From: Treponema sp.
Lineage (GTDB): Bacteria > Spirochaetota > Spirochaetia > Treponematales > Treponemataceae
Direction of reading: 5' to 3'
NCBI GenBank assembly: GCA_017421145.1
Contig: JAFOTA010000199.1
Coordinates: 1-5,372, forward strand
DNA length: 5,372 nucleotides
The notes beneath the pieces were generated by a model. The model saw nothing but the letters and a program-made list of their open reading frames with translations. It was not told the DNA's origin and did no database searches. Each line of letters opens with the position of its first letter. Within the stretch, counting starts at the first letter, position 1. Below are positions 1 through 5,372 of this stretch, piece by piece. Position numbers and translations under genes: made by a program.

Positions 1-1
1 G

Positions 2-340
2 GTGACCGGACACTGCGACATGGTGATTCCTGACGAAGCGCCGGTTGAAAAGAAAACAGAGGAAAACGTTCCCGAAGATGGTGAGGACTCTGAAGACTAC
101 GGTGAAGAATATGAAGATGAAGCCGTCGTGGAAGAGGAAGAAGAAATCGATCCGTATGTGGAGCTTTCTCAAAAACGTGCGCAGGTCGTCGCAGATTATC
201 TCATTGACCGGGGACTCCGTGATGCTTCTGAAATCTACGTGGAAGGAAAGGGTGCGTCACAGCCGCGCGGAGACAACAACACCGAATACGGCCGTAAAAG
301 AAACCGCCGCATAGAAATCACTCTGATGAGAAAAATCTGA
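2..340 (+). CDS. OmpA/Pal-type C-terminal domain protein (3' fragment) with an acidic insertion
   Basis: This is the 3' end of a gene that begins before the window. The GTG at position 2 is taken as an internal codon because translation enters in the middle of a domain. The visible 112 residues match the OmpA-like peptidoglycan-binding domain: VTGHCD (residues 1-6, the usual GHTD strand end), LSQKRAQVVADYL (55-67), a GKGAS.P loop (82-88), and GRKRNRRIEI (97-106). Family knowledge assigns the Asp of GHTD and the Arg of LSxxRA to binding peptidoglycan diamino acids; here these are D6 and R59. Between them the usual stretch of about 10 residues before LS is replaced by 48 residues. Residues 11-50 contain 22 Asp/Glu and only two Lys. 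The protein should sit in the periplasm or outer membrane and tether the envelope to peptidoglycan. Its N-terminal part (beta-barrel, lipoprotein or other) cannot be seen. The gene converges on the GH9 gene, with 38 nt between the stops. The domain call is firm; the full protein type is unknown. Confidence 0.88.
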   Translation: MTGHCDMVIPDEAPVEKKTEENVPEDGEDSEDYGEEYEDEAVVEEEEEIDPYVELSQKRAQVVADYLIDRGLRDASEIYVEGKGASQPRGDNNTEYGRKRNRRIEITLMRKI

Positions 341-378
341 TGCGGCTTTTTGATTTCCGTTTTTATCTTAAAGGCAAA

Positions 379-2538
379 TCAGTCGTACAATTCAGAAACT
401 GCGTAAACCAACGCTGAATTCCAGTAAATCGTTATCTCGTTCGTGCTGTAGCTCTGGTAGTTGTCGATGTAGCATGAAAGAGGCGGTTTGTCCGCTGCAA
501 GATATGAAACGAATTCGTCCTCAAGATTCTGGTCAGGACCACCCACGAGCATTCCTTTCTGCGGAACATCCTTTGCGATTGAAGGCCTGTGGTGAGGATG
601 CACCGGCGGATTGCTTCCGTATCCAGTGACGTATGAGCGGCTGAGCGGATTTGCGCCGAATATGTAGTCAACCTGCTGTCTTGCGGCTTCAATGTATTCT
701 TTTTTGGAAAGCACTTCACCTGCAAGCGAAAGAAGGTGGGCTATGTTCATCGCTTCCATGTTGCTTCCCCAGCATACTTCCCTCTGAGCCTGGTTGAATC
801 CCGAAAGCTTTGTGTTTGCGAAATATTCCGCGGCTTTTTTTGAAACCGCATTCTTTACGTCCGAAACAAGCTCCTTGGAAAATATCTTCTGATTTTTCAG
901 TATGAGATGGTCTCCGTAGCCTTCCATCTGTTCCCATCCGAACTGCTCGTTCCACAGTGCAGATGATTCGGCGCGGATTTTTTCTGCAGCTTCTGAATAT
1001 GTTTTTTCGCCGGTTGCAAGGAAAAGTGCCGCAGCTGCAAAATATCTTTCGTCTTCGTCATGCTTGTCAGGGTATTCTCCGGTCTTGATGTATGCAATGT
1101 TTGAAAAAGGCCGGCCGGGTTTTCCGTCAAGGTAGAACCATGCTTTCTTTGCGGCGGACAAAAGACGGTCTGCATATGAAGGATCGTCCTTTTTGTAGTA
1201 TGTTGAAGCTAGTGCGAGGGTTGCGGCAAAATCTGCGGTTGCGGCGGTGGACACGTTGCTCAGGAAAAGAGTCTGCGTTTCTTCTTCCGGCATCACGAAC
1301 TCAGGGAATCCGGAGCATGTGATCTTGTGGTATACGCCTCCGTCATCGCGCTGCATCTGGAGAAGCCATGAAGTTTCCCAGCGCACTTCGTCAAGTATGT
1401 CAAAGTCGATTTTTGAGCCTATGTTGTCGTGTGCAAAAAGAAGGTCGGCTACCGCTTTTGCTGCAGGAACCACATAGCGTCCGTAATCTCCTGCATCATG
1501 CCAGCCTCCTGTGACGCTTGTTTTTTGGAGGTTCTCGACTATGGTCGCCTGTCCTGTATGGCATTCGGCATGTCCGAAAACGTCGTCCTCAACTTCTGTT
1601 CCGCATCTTGCAAGGGTGAAATATCTGAGCGCATCGTACATCATGTCGGAATAAGGATTGTCGTCGATTACGAACGGAAAGCTTTCTGATCCGCCTGATC
1701 TGACCGTGTATGTTCCCTTCTGCTTGAAAGATGAAAAATCTGCCGGGGCAACGTATTCGAAAGCCATTTCATCGCGCACCGGTTTTCCGAGATTTCCTTT
1801 GAAAACAATCTCTTTGTTTGCGTTCAGGATTTCGAATTTCTGTCCGTCTTCAGTGACTTTTACATAAGCTTTCTTTTTGTCTCCGGGTCTGAATCCAATC
1901 TGGTTCACCCTTACTACGTCAGCTCCTCCGTTTCCTGTATCTTCGTCGGCAATGGAATTTTTAAGGATGAATTTCACGTCGCGTATGGTAACGGTCAGCG
2001 GAAAATCAGTTCCTTCCCTGTCCGGAAAAGTTCCCATGTTGAATGCAAGCCGCGGCATCATGTCGGTTTCATCCGTCATAGTAAAGTCAAGCACGAACTC
2101 TTTTTCTTCCGGTTCAAAAGTGAACGTGTCCACGACATAAGGATGGTAGTCACCGCCGTTCAGCTGGATACGCACTTCGCATCCCTTTGGTTTTTCTGCG
2201 GATGCCTTGAACGAAAGACTGTATTCCCCGTCATGGTAGATTCTGAATCCGTCGTAGTAGTATTGGACTCCGTAGTTCACGCTTCCGGGATCGTTTATTT
2301 TTATCGATGACTTTCCGCCGTCATAGCTCACGCTTGCTTTTCCGCCCGATGTGAAGAACGTTCCCCAATGCGTGCCTTCCTGTGAAAAGTCTCCGTTTTC
2401 AAGCTGGTTTACTCCTGACTGCAGCCAGATTTTCGGCCCTGTGTCCTTTACGTCGAAAGGCTGGAAATCCGTTTTGGCACAAGATACTAAAACCAGCGAG
2501 CAGGAAATGATTCCTGAAATCAGTTTTGTTTTTTTCAT
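379..2538 (-). CDS. Lipoprotein glycoside hydrolase family 9 (CBM4-like, Ig-like and GH9 domains), probable cellulase/beta-glucanase
   Basis: This 719-residue enzyme is predicted to cleave beta-1,4-glucan. Residues 1-20 form a lipoprotein signal: MKKTK, a hydrophobic stretch, then lipobox LVSC with C20 as the lipidated cysteine. Residues about 43-192 resemble CBM4/9 (NGDFS near 48-52, RDVKF at 186-190). A short linker (about 195-207) leads to the Ig-like domain typical of GH9 enzymes (about 208-292, opening VRVNQIGF). The catalytic domain runs from about 296 to 719. GGWHDAGDYG (344-353) holds the two conserved Asp, D348 and D351, with D351 the likely base by analogy with Thermobifida Cel9A. 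VTGYGSNPPVHPHHR (637-651) is the His signature, and NEITIYWNSAL (700-710) supplies the likely proton donor E701. All key residues are present, so the enzyme should be active. The order CBM4-Ig-GH9 is that of clostridial CbhA/CelK, but no dockerin or CBM3 is seen; lipid anchoring replaces them. An AAGGG ribosome site lies 6 nt before the ATG. The gene starts 26 nt after fhs. Substrate is inferred; some GH9 enzymes are glucosaminidases. Confidence 0.93.
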   Translation of the reverse strand: MKKTKLISGIISCSLVLVSCAKTDFQPFDVKDTGPKIWLQSGVNQLENGDFSQEGTHWGTFFTSGGKASVSYDGGKSSIKINDPGSVNYGVQYYYDGFRIYHDGEYSLSFKASAEKPKGCEVRIQLNGGDYHPYVVDTFTFEPEEKEFVLDFTMTDETDMMPRLAFNMGTFPDREGTDFPLTVTIRDVKFILKNSIADEDTGNGGADVVRVNQIGFRPGDKKKAYVKVTEDGQKFEILNANKEIVFKGNLGKPVRDEMAFEYVAPADFSSFKQKGTYTVRSGGSESFPFVIDDNPYSDMMYDALRYFTLARCGTEVEDDVFGHAECHTGQATIVENLQKTSVTGGWHDAGDYGRYVVPAAKAVADLLFAHDNIGSKIDFDILDEVRWETSWLLQMQRDDGGVYHKITCSGFPEFVMPEEETQTLFLSNVSTAATADFAATLALASTYYKKDDPSYADRLLSAAKKAWFYLDGKPGRPFSNIAYIKTGEYPDKHDEDERYFAAAALFLATGEKTYSEAAEKIRAESSALWNEQFGWEQMEGYGDHLILKNQKIFSKELVSDVKNAVSKKAAEYFANTKLSGFNQAQREVCWGSNMEAMNIAHLLSLAGEVLSKKEYIEAARQQVDYIFGANPLSRSYVTGYGSNPPVHPHHRPSIAKDVPQKGMLVGGPDQNLEDEFVSYLAADKPPLSCYIDNYQSYSTNEITIYWNSALVYAVSELYD

Positions 2539-2564
2539 TTTTTACCCTTAATTTATGAAATTTT

Positions 2565-4247
2565 TTAAAACAGTCCTGAGATTATGCCGTTGTCGTCCAC
2601 GTCTATGTTCATCGCTGAAGGAAGCTTCGGTAGTCCCGGCATGTCAACTATGTCTCCGGCAAATGCCACTATGAATCCTGCGCCGCTGAAAAGCTGAACG
2701 TCACGGATCGGGAATGCATATCCTTCTTCCGGTGCGCCCAGAACGTTCTTGTCATGCGAAATGGAATTCTGTGTTTTTGCCATGCAGATAGGGAGATCGG
2801 AAAAACCTTCGTCCTGATACTGCCTGAGCTTTTTAAGTGCCTTTGCTTCTATTTCCACGGAGCCTGCCCTGTAGATTTCTTTTGCCAGCACGCGGATTTT
2901 TTCTTCAAGGCTGATTCCGTCGGGGTAGAGCAGCCTGAAATCTGATTTTTCGCCGCATATTGAAACGACTTCCCTTGCAAGCTCTTCAGCTCCTGTTCCG
3001 CCTTTTCCCCATCCTTCGCATATCACTGCCTTGGTTCCGTTTTTTTCGGCAAGCTTTTTAATCAGCTCAAGCTCGCTTTCCGTGTCGGATATGAATCTGT
3101 TGACCGCAACCACCGGCTTTACTCCGAATTTAGCCATGTTCTCTATGTGGATCCTCAGGTTTTCAAATCCTTTTTCTATGGCACCGAGGTTTTCTTTTGA
3201 AAGATCAGCCTTTGTGACCCCGCCGTGCATTTTGAGTGCCCTTGCCGTGGCTACTATTACGACCGCATCTGCTGAAAGTGAATTTTTCCTGCACTTTATG
3301 TCGAAGAATTTTTCGGCTCCCAGGTCTGCTGCGAATCCTGCTTCTGTGACCGCATAATCTCCGGTTGCAAGAGCGCACAAGGTTGCGTTTATTGAATTGC
3401 ATCCGTGGGCTATGTTTGCGAAAGGCCCTCCGTGTACGAATGCCGGGGTGTGCTCAAGGGTCTGGACAAGGTTCGGCCGTACTGCGTCTTTAAGGAGCGC
3501 TGCAATGGCTCCCGTGCATTTCAGTTCCCCGAACGTAACGGTTCTCTTTGAATATGTCTGCCCGATGGTGATTTTGGAAATGCGTTCCTTAAGCTCGCTT
3601 ATTGTCTTTGAAAGGCAGATTATGGCCATTATTTCGCTTGCAACGGAAATCTGGAAATGGCTTTCGCGCGGAACGCCGTCAATCCGTGTGCCGAGTCCTA
3701 TGATAACGTTCCGCAACGCACGGTCGTTCAAGTCAACGCATCTTTTCCATGTGATTGTCCTTGGGTCTATTCCAAGCTCGTTTCCCTGCTGCAGATGGTT
3801 GTCGATAAGTGCTGCGATCAGGTTGTTGGCGGCCGTTATTGCATGTATGTCCCCTGTAAAGTGAAGGTTGATGTCTTCCATCGGGACTACCTGCGCATAT
3901 CCTCCTCCGCAAGCTCCGCCTTTTATGCCGAAACATGGGCCTAGAGACGGTTCCCTCAGCGCAATCACGGAATTTTTACCGATGCGTCTCAATGCATCTC
4001 CGAGTGCAATGGTTACGGTTGATTTTCCTTCTCCTGCTGCGGTAGGTGTCATTGCGGTGACAAGAACTAGGTGTCCGCGTCCTTCCGGCGATGAAGCCTT
4101 TTCAATGTATCCGTTCAGTTTTTCAAGGGAGATTTTGGCCTTGTAATGTCCGTAAAAATCAAGGTCCTTTTCTTCGATCCCTATTTTTTTTGCCACGTCG
4201 GAAATGTCTTCCATTACGTTTGCCTGCGCTATTTCTATGTCCGTCAT
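2565..4247 (-). CDS. fhs: Formate--tetrahydrofolate ligase (10-formyl-THF synthetase)
   Basis: This cytoplasmic enzyme (EC 6.3.4.3) joins formate to tetrahydrofolate using ATP. The product, 10-formyl-THF, feeds purine synthesis and initiator-tRNA formylation, and it is the first folate step of the methyl branch of the Wood-Ljungdahl pathway. The 560 residues match the usual bacterial length and the family is recognisable end to end. A P-loop-type ATP site, TPTAAGEGKST, lies at 67-77. Signature 1 is FGIKGGACGGGYAQV (106-120), followed by PMEDINLHFTGD (122-133). TPAFVHGGPFANIAHGCNS lies at 267-285, signature 2 is VATARALKMHGG (332-343), and the C-terminus ends MPGLPKLPSAMNID then GIISGLF. Two positions differ from the common consensus (Ala70 where Pro is usual, Cys113 where Ala is usual). 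The start is well supported: GGAGG at 4256-4260 lies 8 nt before the ATG. The gene lies 49 nt after rsuA and 26 nt before the GH9 gene. Whether it serves acetogenesis or only biosynthesis cannot be read from this window. Confidence 0.97.
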   Translation of the reverse strand: MTDIEIAQANVMEDISDVAKKIGIEEKDLDFYGHYKAKISLEKLNGYIEKASSPEGRGHLVLVTAMTPTAAGEGKSTVTIALGDALRRIGKNSVIALREPSLGPCFGIKGGACGGGYAQVVPMEDINLHFTGDIHAITAANNLIAALIDNHLQQGNELGIDPRTITWKRCVDLNDRALRNVIIGLGTRIDGVPRESHFQISVASEIMAIICLSKTISELKERISKITIGQTYSKRTVTFGELKCTGAIAALLKDAVRPNLVQTLEHTPAFVHGGPFANIAHGCNSINATLCALATGDYAVTEAGFAADLGAEKFFDIKCRKNSLSADAVVIVATARALKMHGGVTKADLSKENLGAIEKGFENLRIHIENMAKFGVKPVVAVNRFISDTESELELIKKLAEKNGTKAVICEGWGKGGTGAEELAREVVSICGEKSDFRLLYPDGISLEEKIRVLAKEIYRAGSVEIEAKALKKLRQYQDEGFSDLPICMAKTQNSISHDKNVLGAPEEGYAFPIRDVQLFSGAGFIVAFAGDIVDMPGLPKLPSAMNIDVDDNGIISGLF

Positions 4248-4255
4248 CGTTCAGT

Positions 4256-4260
4256 CCTCC
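4256..4260 (-). promoter_or_regulatory. Strong ribosome binding site of fhs
   Basis: GGAGG on the minus strand lies 8 nt before the fhs ATG. It is the best Shine-Dalgarno match in the window, stronger than AAGGA of rsuA and AAGGG of the GH9 gene. It suggests that fhs is the most efficiently translated of the three. Confidence 0.75.
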
Positions 4261-4296
4261 GTTGTATACGTCCGTTTATAATGTGCCGCTGAAATT

Positions 4297-5064
4297 TCAG
4301 TTTTCAGGGGTCAGCATAAGTTCTATTTCTTCCGGTGCAAGATCACGGTATCCGCCGGGTGCAAGGCTTTCGTCCAGATGAAGCCGTCCGATTGAAATCC
4401 TTTTCAAATAGGTTACGGTGTTTCCGAGTGCCGAGAACATCCTTTTTACCTGATGGAATTTTCCTTCGCTGATTGTCAGCCTGCATGTGCATTCATCTTC
4501 TTCCCCGGATTCACCGCCCCACTGTATTTTTGCAGGAAGGCAGTCAGCTTCACCGTCTTTTCCGTCTGCCTGTATGTGGATTCCCTTGGAAAGCTTTTCC
4601 CCATAGATTTTTCTTTCTTTTTCAGGCACGGCTTTTTCAAGCTTCACGAGGTATGTTTTTTCCACATGGTGCTTCGGGGATGTAAGCTCGTGGTTCAGTT
4701 TTCCGTCAGTCGTAAGTATGAGAAGACCTTCCGTATCCACGTCCAGCCGTCCGACTATACCCAGGTATCCGCCGAGATATTTATGGTTGTCCTCCGGTGA
4801 AATCAGGTCGAACACGGTTTCATGCTCTCCTTCTTTCGTTGAGCATACATATCCTGCCGCCTTGTTCATCATGATGTGCCGGTCTTTTTCTATGACGAGG
4901 ATTTCTCCGTCTACTGCTATTTCGTCTACCGCCAGATCCACATGGTCGCTTTCGGATGCCGCGGTCGTTCCGTTGACCGTAACTGCTCCTGACCGTACCA
5001 GAAAGCGGACTTCACGTCTTGTCCCGAATCCGTGGTTCGAAAGAATCTTGTCAAGTCTGTCCAT
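4297..5064 (-). CDS. rsuA: RsuA/RluB-family rRNA pseudouridine synthase
   Basis: This enzyme isomerises a specific uridine in ribosomal RNA to pseudouridine. In E. coli, RsuA modifies U516 of 16S rRNA, while relatives RluB, RluE and RluF act on 23S rRNA. From the chosen start it has 255 residues. An S4 RNA-binding domain comes first (about 1-48: MDRLDKILSNHGFGTRREVR, then VTVNG). The catalytic motif GRLDVDTEGLLILTTDG (105-121) holds the active-site D108. The family's late motif EGKFHQVKRMF lies at 200-210, followed by LKRISIGRL (220-228). The frame stays open to an ATG at 5082, but that codon has no Shine-Dalgarno sequence. The ATG at 5064 has AAGGA at 5072-5076 and begins with the family's normal MxRLDK sequence, so it is preferred. 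There is no long C-terminal tail of the RluB kind, which favours RsuA, but the exact target uridine is inferred. It is the first gene of the possible rsuA-fhs-GH9 unit. Confidence 0.93.
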   Translation of the reverse strand: MDRLDKILSNHGFGTRREVRFLVRSGAVTVNGTTAASESDHVDLAVDEIAVDGEILVIEKDRHIMMNKAAGYVCSTKEGEHETVFDLISPEDNHKYLGGYLGIVGRLDVDTEGLLILTTDGKLNHELTSPKHHVEKTYLVKLEKAVPEKERKIYGEKLSKGIHIQADGKDGEADCLPAKIQWGGESGEEDECTCRLTISEGKFHQVKRMFSALGNTVTYLKRISIGRLHLDESLAPGGYRDLAPEEIELMLTPEN

Positions 5065-5071
5065 CTCAAAT

Positions 5072-5076
5072 TCCTT
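5072..5076 (-). promoter_or_regulatory. Ribosome binding site deciding the rsuA start
   Basis: On the minus strand this reads AAGGA, 7 nt before the ATG at 5064. No purine-rich site precedes the in-frame ATG at 5082. This supports the shorter 255-residue protein over the 261-residue one. Confidence 0.7.
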
Positions 5077-5117
5077 TTGCATAGCAACGGTTTGTAACGC
5101 TGCCGTTCCTGAATACT

Positions 5118-5146
5118 AATATATAGTAAGTTTTTAATGGATACAA
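5118..5146 (-). promoter_or_regulatory. Predicted sigma70-type promoter for rsuA (and perhaps fhs and GH9)
   Basis: On the minus strand, -35 TTGTAT (5141-5146; 4 of 6 consensus bases) and -10 TATATT (5118-5123; 5 of 6) are separated by an ideal 17 nt. Transcription would start near 5111, giving a leader of about 47 nt before the 5064 ATG. The AT-rich spacer and the position directly upstream of the first gene of the run support it. This is prediction by eye only. Confidence 0.55.
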
Positions 5147-5179
5147 GGTCACGGAACAGGGCTTCAGCATGAAAATAAA

Positions 5180-5208
5180 AGTATATATGCGGAACGGATT
5201 CTGGTAAA
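5180..5208 (-). promoter_or_regulatory. Second candidate promoter upstream of rsuA
   Basis: On the minus strand, TTTACC (5203-5208) and TATACT (5180-5185) are 17 nt apart, with 4 of 6 and 5 of 6 consensus bases. It would form a tandem pair with the promoter at 5118-5146. The region is AT-rich, so chance matches are likely and it is held with low confidence. Confidence 0.28.
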
Positions 5209-5214
5209 TTAAAA

Positions 5215-5360
5215 ATGTCGAGTCCAATGAAATCTGTTTATAACAGGCTCCCAGCGTGTGTCCGTCCCGAAAAAAGGCTTCCGCGCTTCGCTTGTGCAGA
5301 TTTTTTTCGTTCCGGCCACCACGCTTCCGCCTGTTGAACCATGGTTGTAGGACTCGACAT
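5215..5360. repeat. 146-bp imperfect palindromic element with 11-bp perfect terminal inverted repeats
   Basis: ATGTCGAGTCC (5215-5225) is the exact reverse complement of GGACTCGACAT (5350-5360). Moving inward, further blocks pair in the same order around a nearly constant centre: AACAGGC (5242-5248) with GCCTGTT (5329-5335), AGCGTG (5253-5258) with CACGCT (5320-5325), CCG (5262-5264) with CGG (5313-5315), CGAAAAAA (5268-5275) with TTTTTTCG (5302-5309), and GCGC (5283-5286) with GTGC (5294-5297, one G-T pair). The unpaired stretches form internal loops. Such an extended array is not expected by chance in about 290 bp. It could be a MITE, a REP/BIME-like interspersed repeat, or a structured RNA or DNA site. 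No clear direct target duplication flanks it, and the T-run is inside the stem, so it is not a standard intrinsic terminator. Confidence 0.75.
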
Positions 5361-5372
5361 ATTTACAAAAGA

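Noticed and set aside
333..365. Possible bidirectional terminator between the convergent OmpA-like and GH9 genes
   Set aside because: Only a 5-bp AT-rich stem (AAATC/GATTT) with a 14-nt loop is seen near short T and A runs. It is too weak to call, although termination somewhere here is expected.
716..1689. Many overlapping open frames opposite or out of frame with the GH9 and fhs genes
   Set aside because: They are shadows of strongly supported genes, with no family resemblance and no better ribosome sites.
5065..5082. Longer rsuA start at 5082 (261 residues)
   Set aside because: No ribosome site precedes it. The ATG at 5064 has AAGGA at 7 nt and gives the normal family N-terminus.
5086..5107. 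Small leader hairpin AACGG/CCGTT in the rsuA 5' untranslated region
   Set aside because: It has five base pairs with a 12-nt loop and no riboswitch-like conserved core.
5103..5197. Inverted CCGTTCC (5103-5109) and GGAACGG (5191-5197) flanking the main promoter
   Set aside because: A 7-bp inverted match is about as likely as not by chance in a region of this size, and no known operator matches it.
5271..5307. Intrinsic terminator from the A-run and T-run in the palindrome
   Set aside because: The T-run pairs with the A-run inside the stem and does not follow a GC-rich hairpin.
5337..5346. 10-bp palindrome AACCATGGTT inside the element
   Set aside because: Palindromes of this length are expected several times by chance in 5.4 kb. 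It is treated as part of an unpaired loop of the larger repeat.

Overview
The window looks like chromosomal DNA of a diderm, plant-fibre-degrading bacterium, most likely a gut or rumen spirochaete of the Treponema type. This is an inference from three things: an OmpA-like envelope protein, a cellulase that carries a lipoprotein signal, and a formate--tetrahydrofolate ligase. No rRNA gene or other decisive marker is present, so the genus is not proven.

Layout. At the left edge is the 3' end of a plus-strand gene for an OmpA/Pal-type peptidoglycan-binding protein (2-340). It converges, with 38 nt between the stops, on a minus-strand run of three genes. Read in transcription order these are an RsuA-family rRNA pseudouridine synthase (5064-4297), formate--tetrahydrofolate ligase fhs (4247-2565) and a lipoprotein GH9 glucanase with CBM4-like, Ig-like and catalytic domains (2538-379). 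The gaps are 49 and 26 nt and no terminator is visible in either, so the three may be one transcript. A good sigma70-type promoter (5118-5146) lies upstream of rsuA, with a second, weaker candidate behind it (5180-5208).

The only stretch of nearly 300 bases without a gene is 5065-5372. It holds the promoters and then a striking 146-bp imperfect palindrome (5215-5360). This has perfect 11-bp terminal inverted repeats and several further collinear paired blocks, and looks like a MITE- or REP-like interspersed element or a structured RNA. It is the least explained sequence in the window.

The genes do not form an obvious single pathway. rsuA is ribosome housekeeping, fhs is one-carbon metabolism (10-formyl-THF from formate), and the GH9 enzyme acts outside the cytoplasm on beta-glucan. 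The most unusual protein feature is a long, very acidic insertion in the OmpA-like domain, placed between the two residues expected to grip peptidoglycan.
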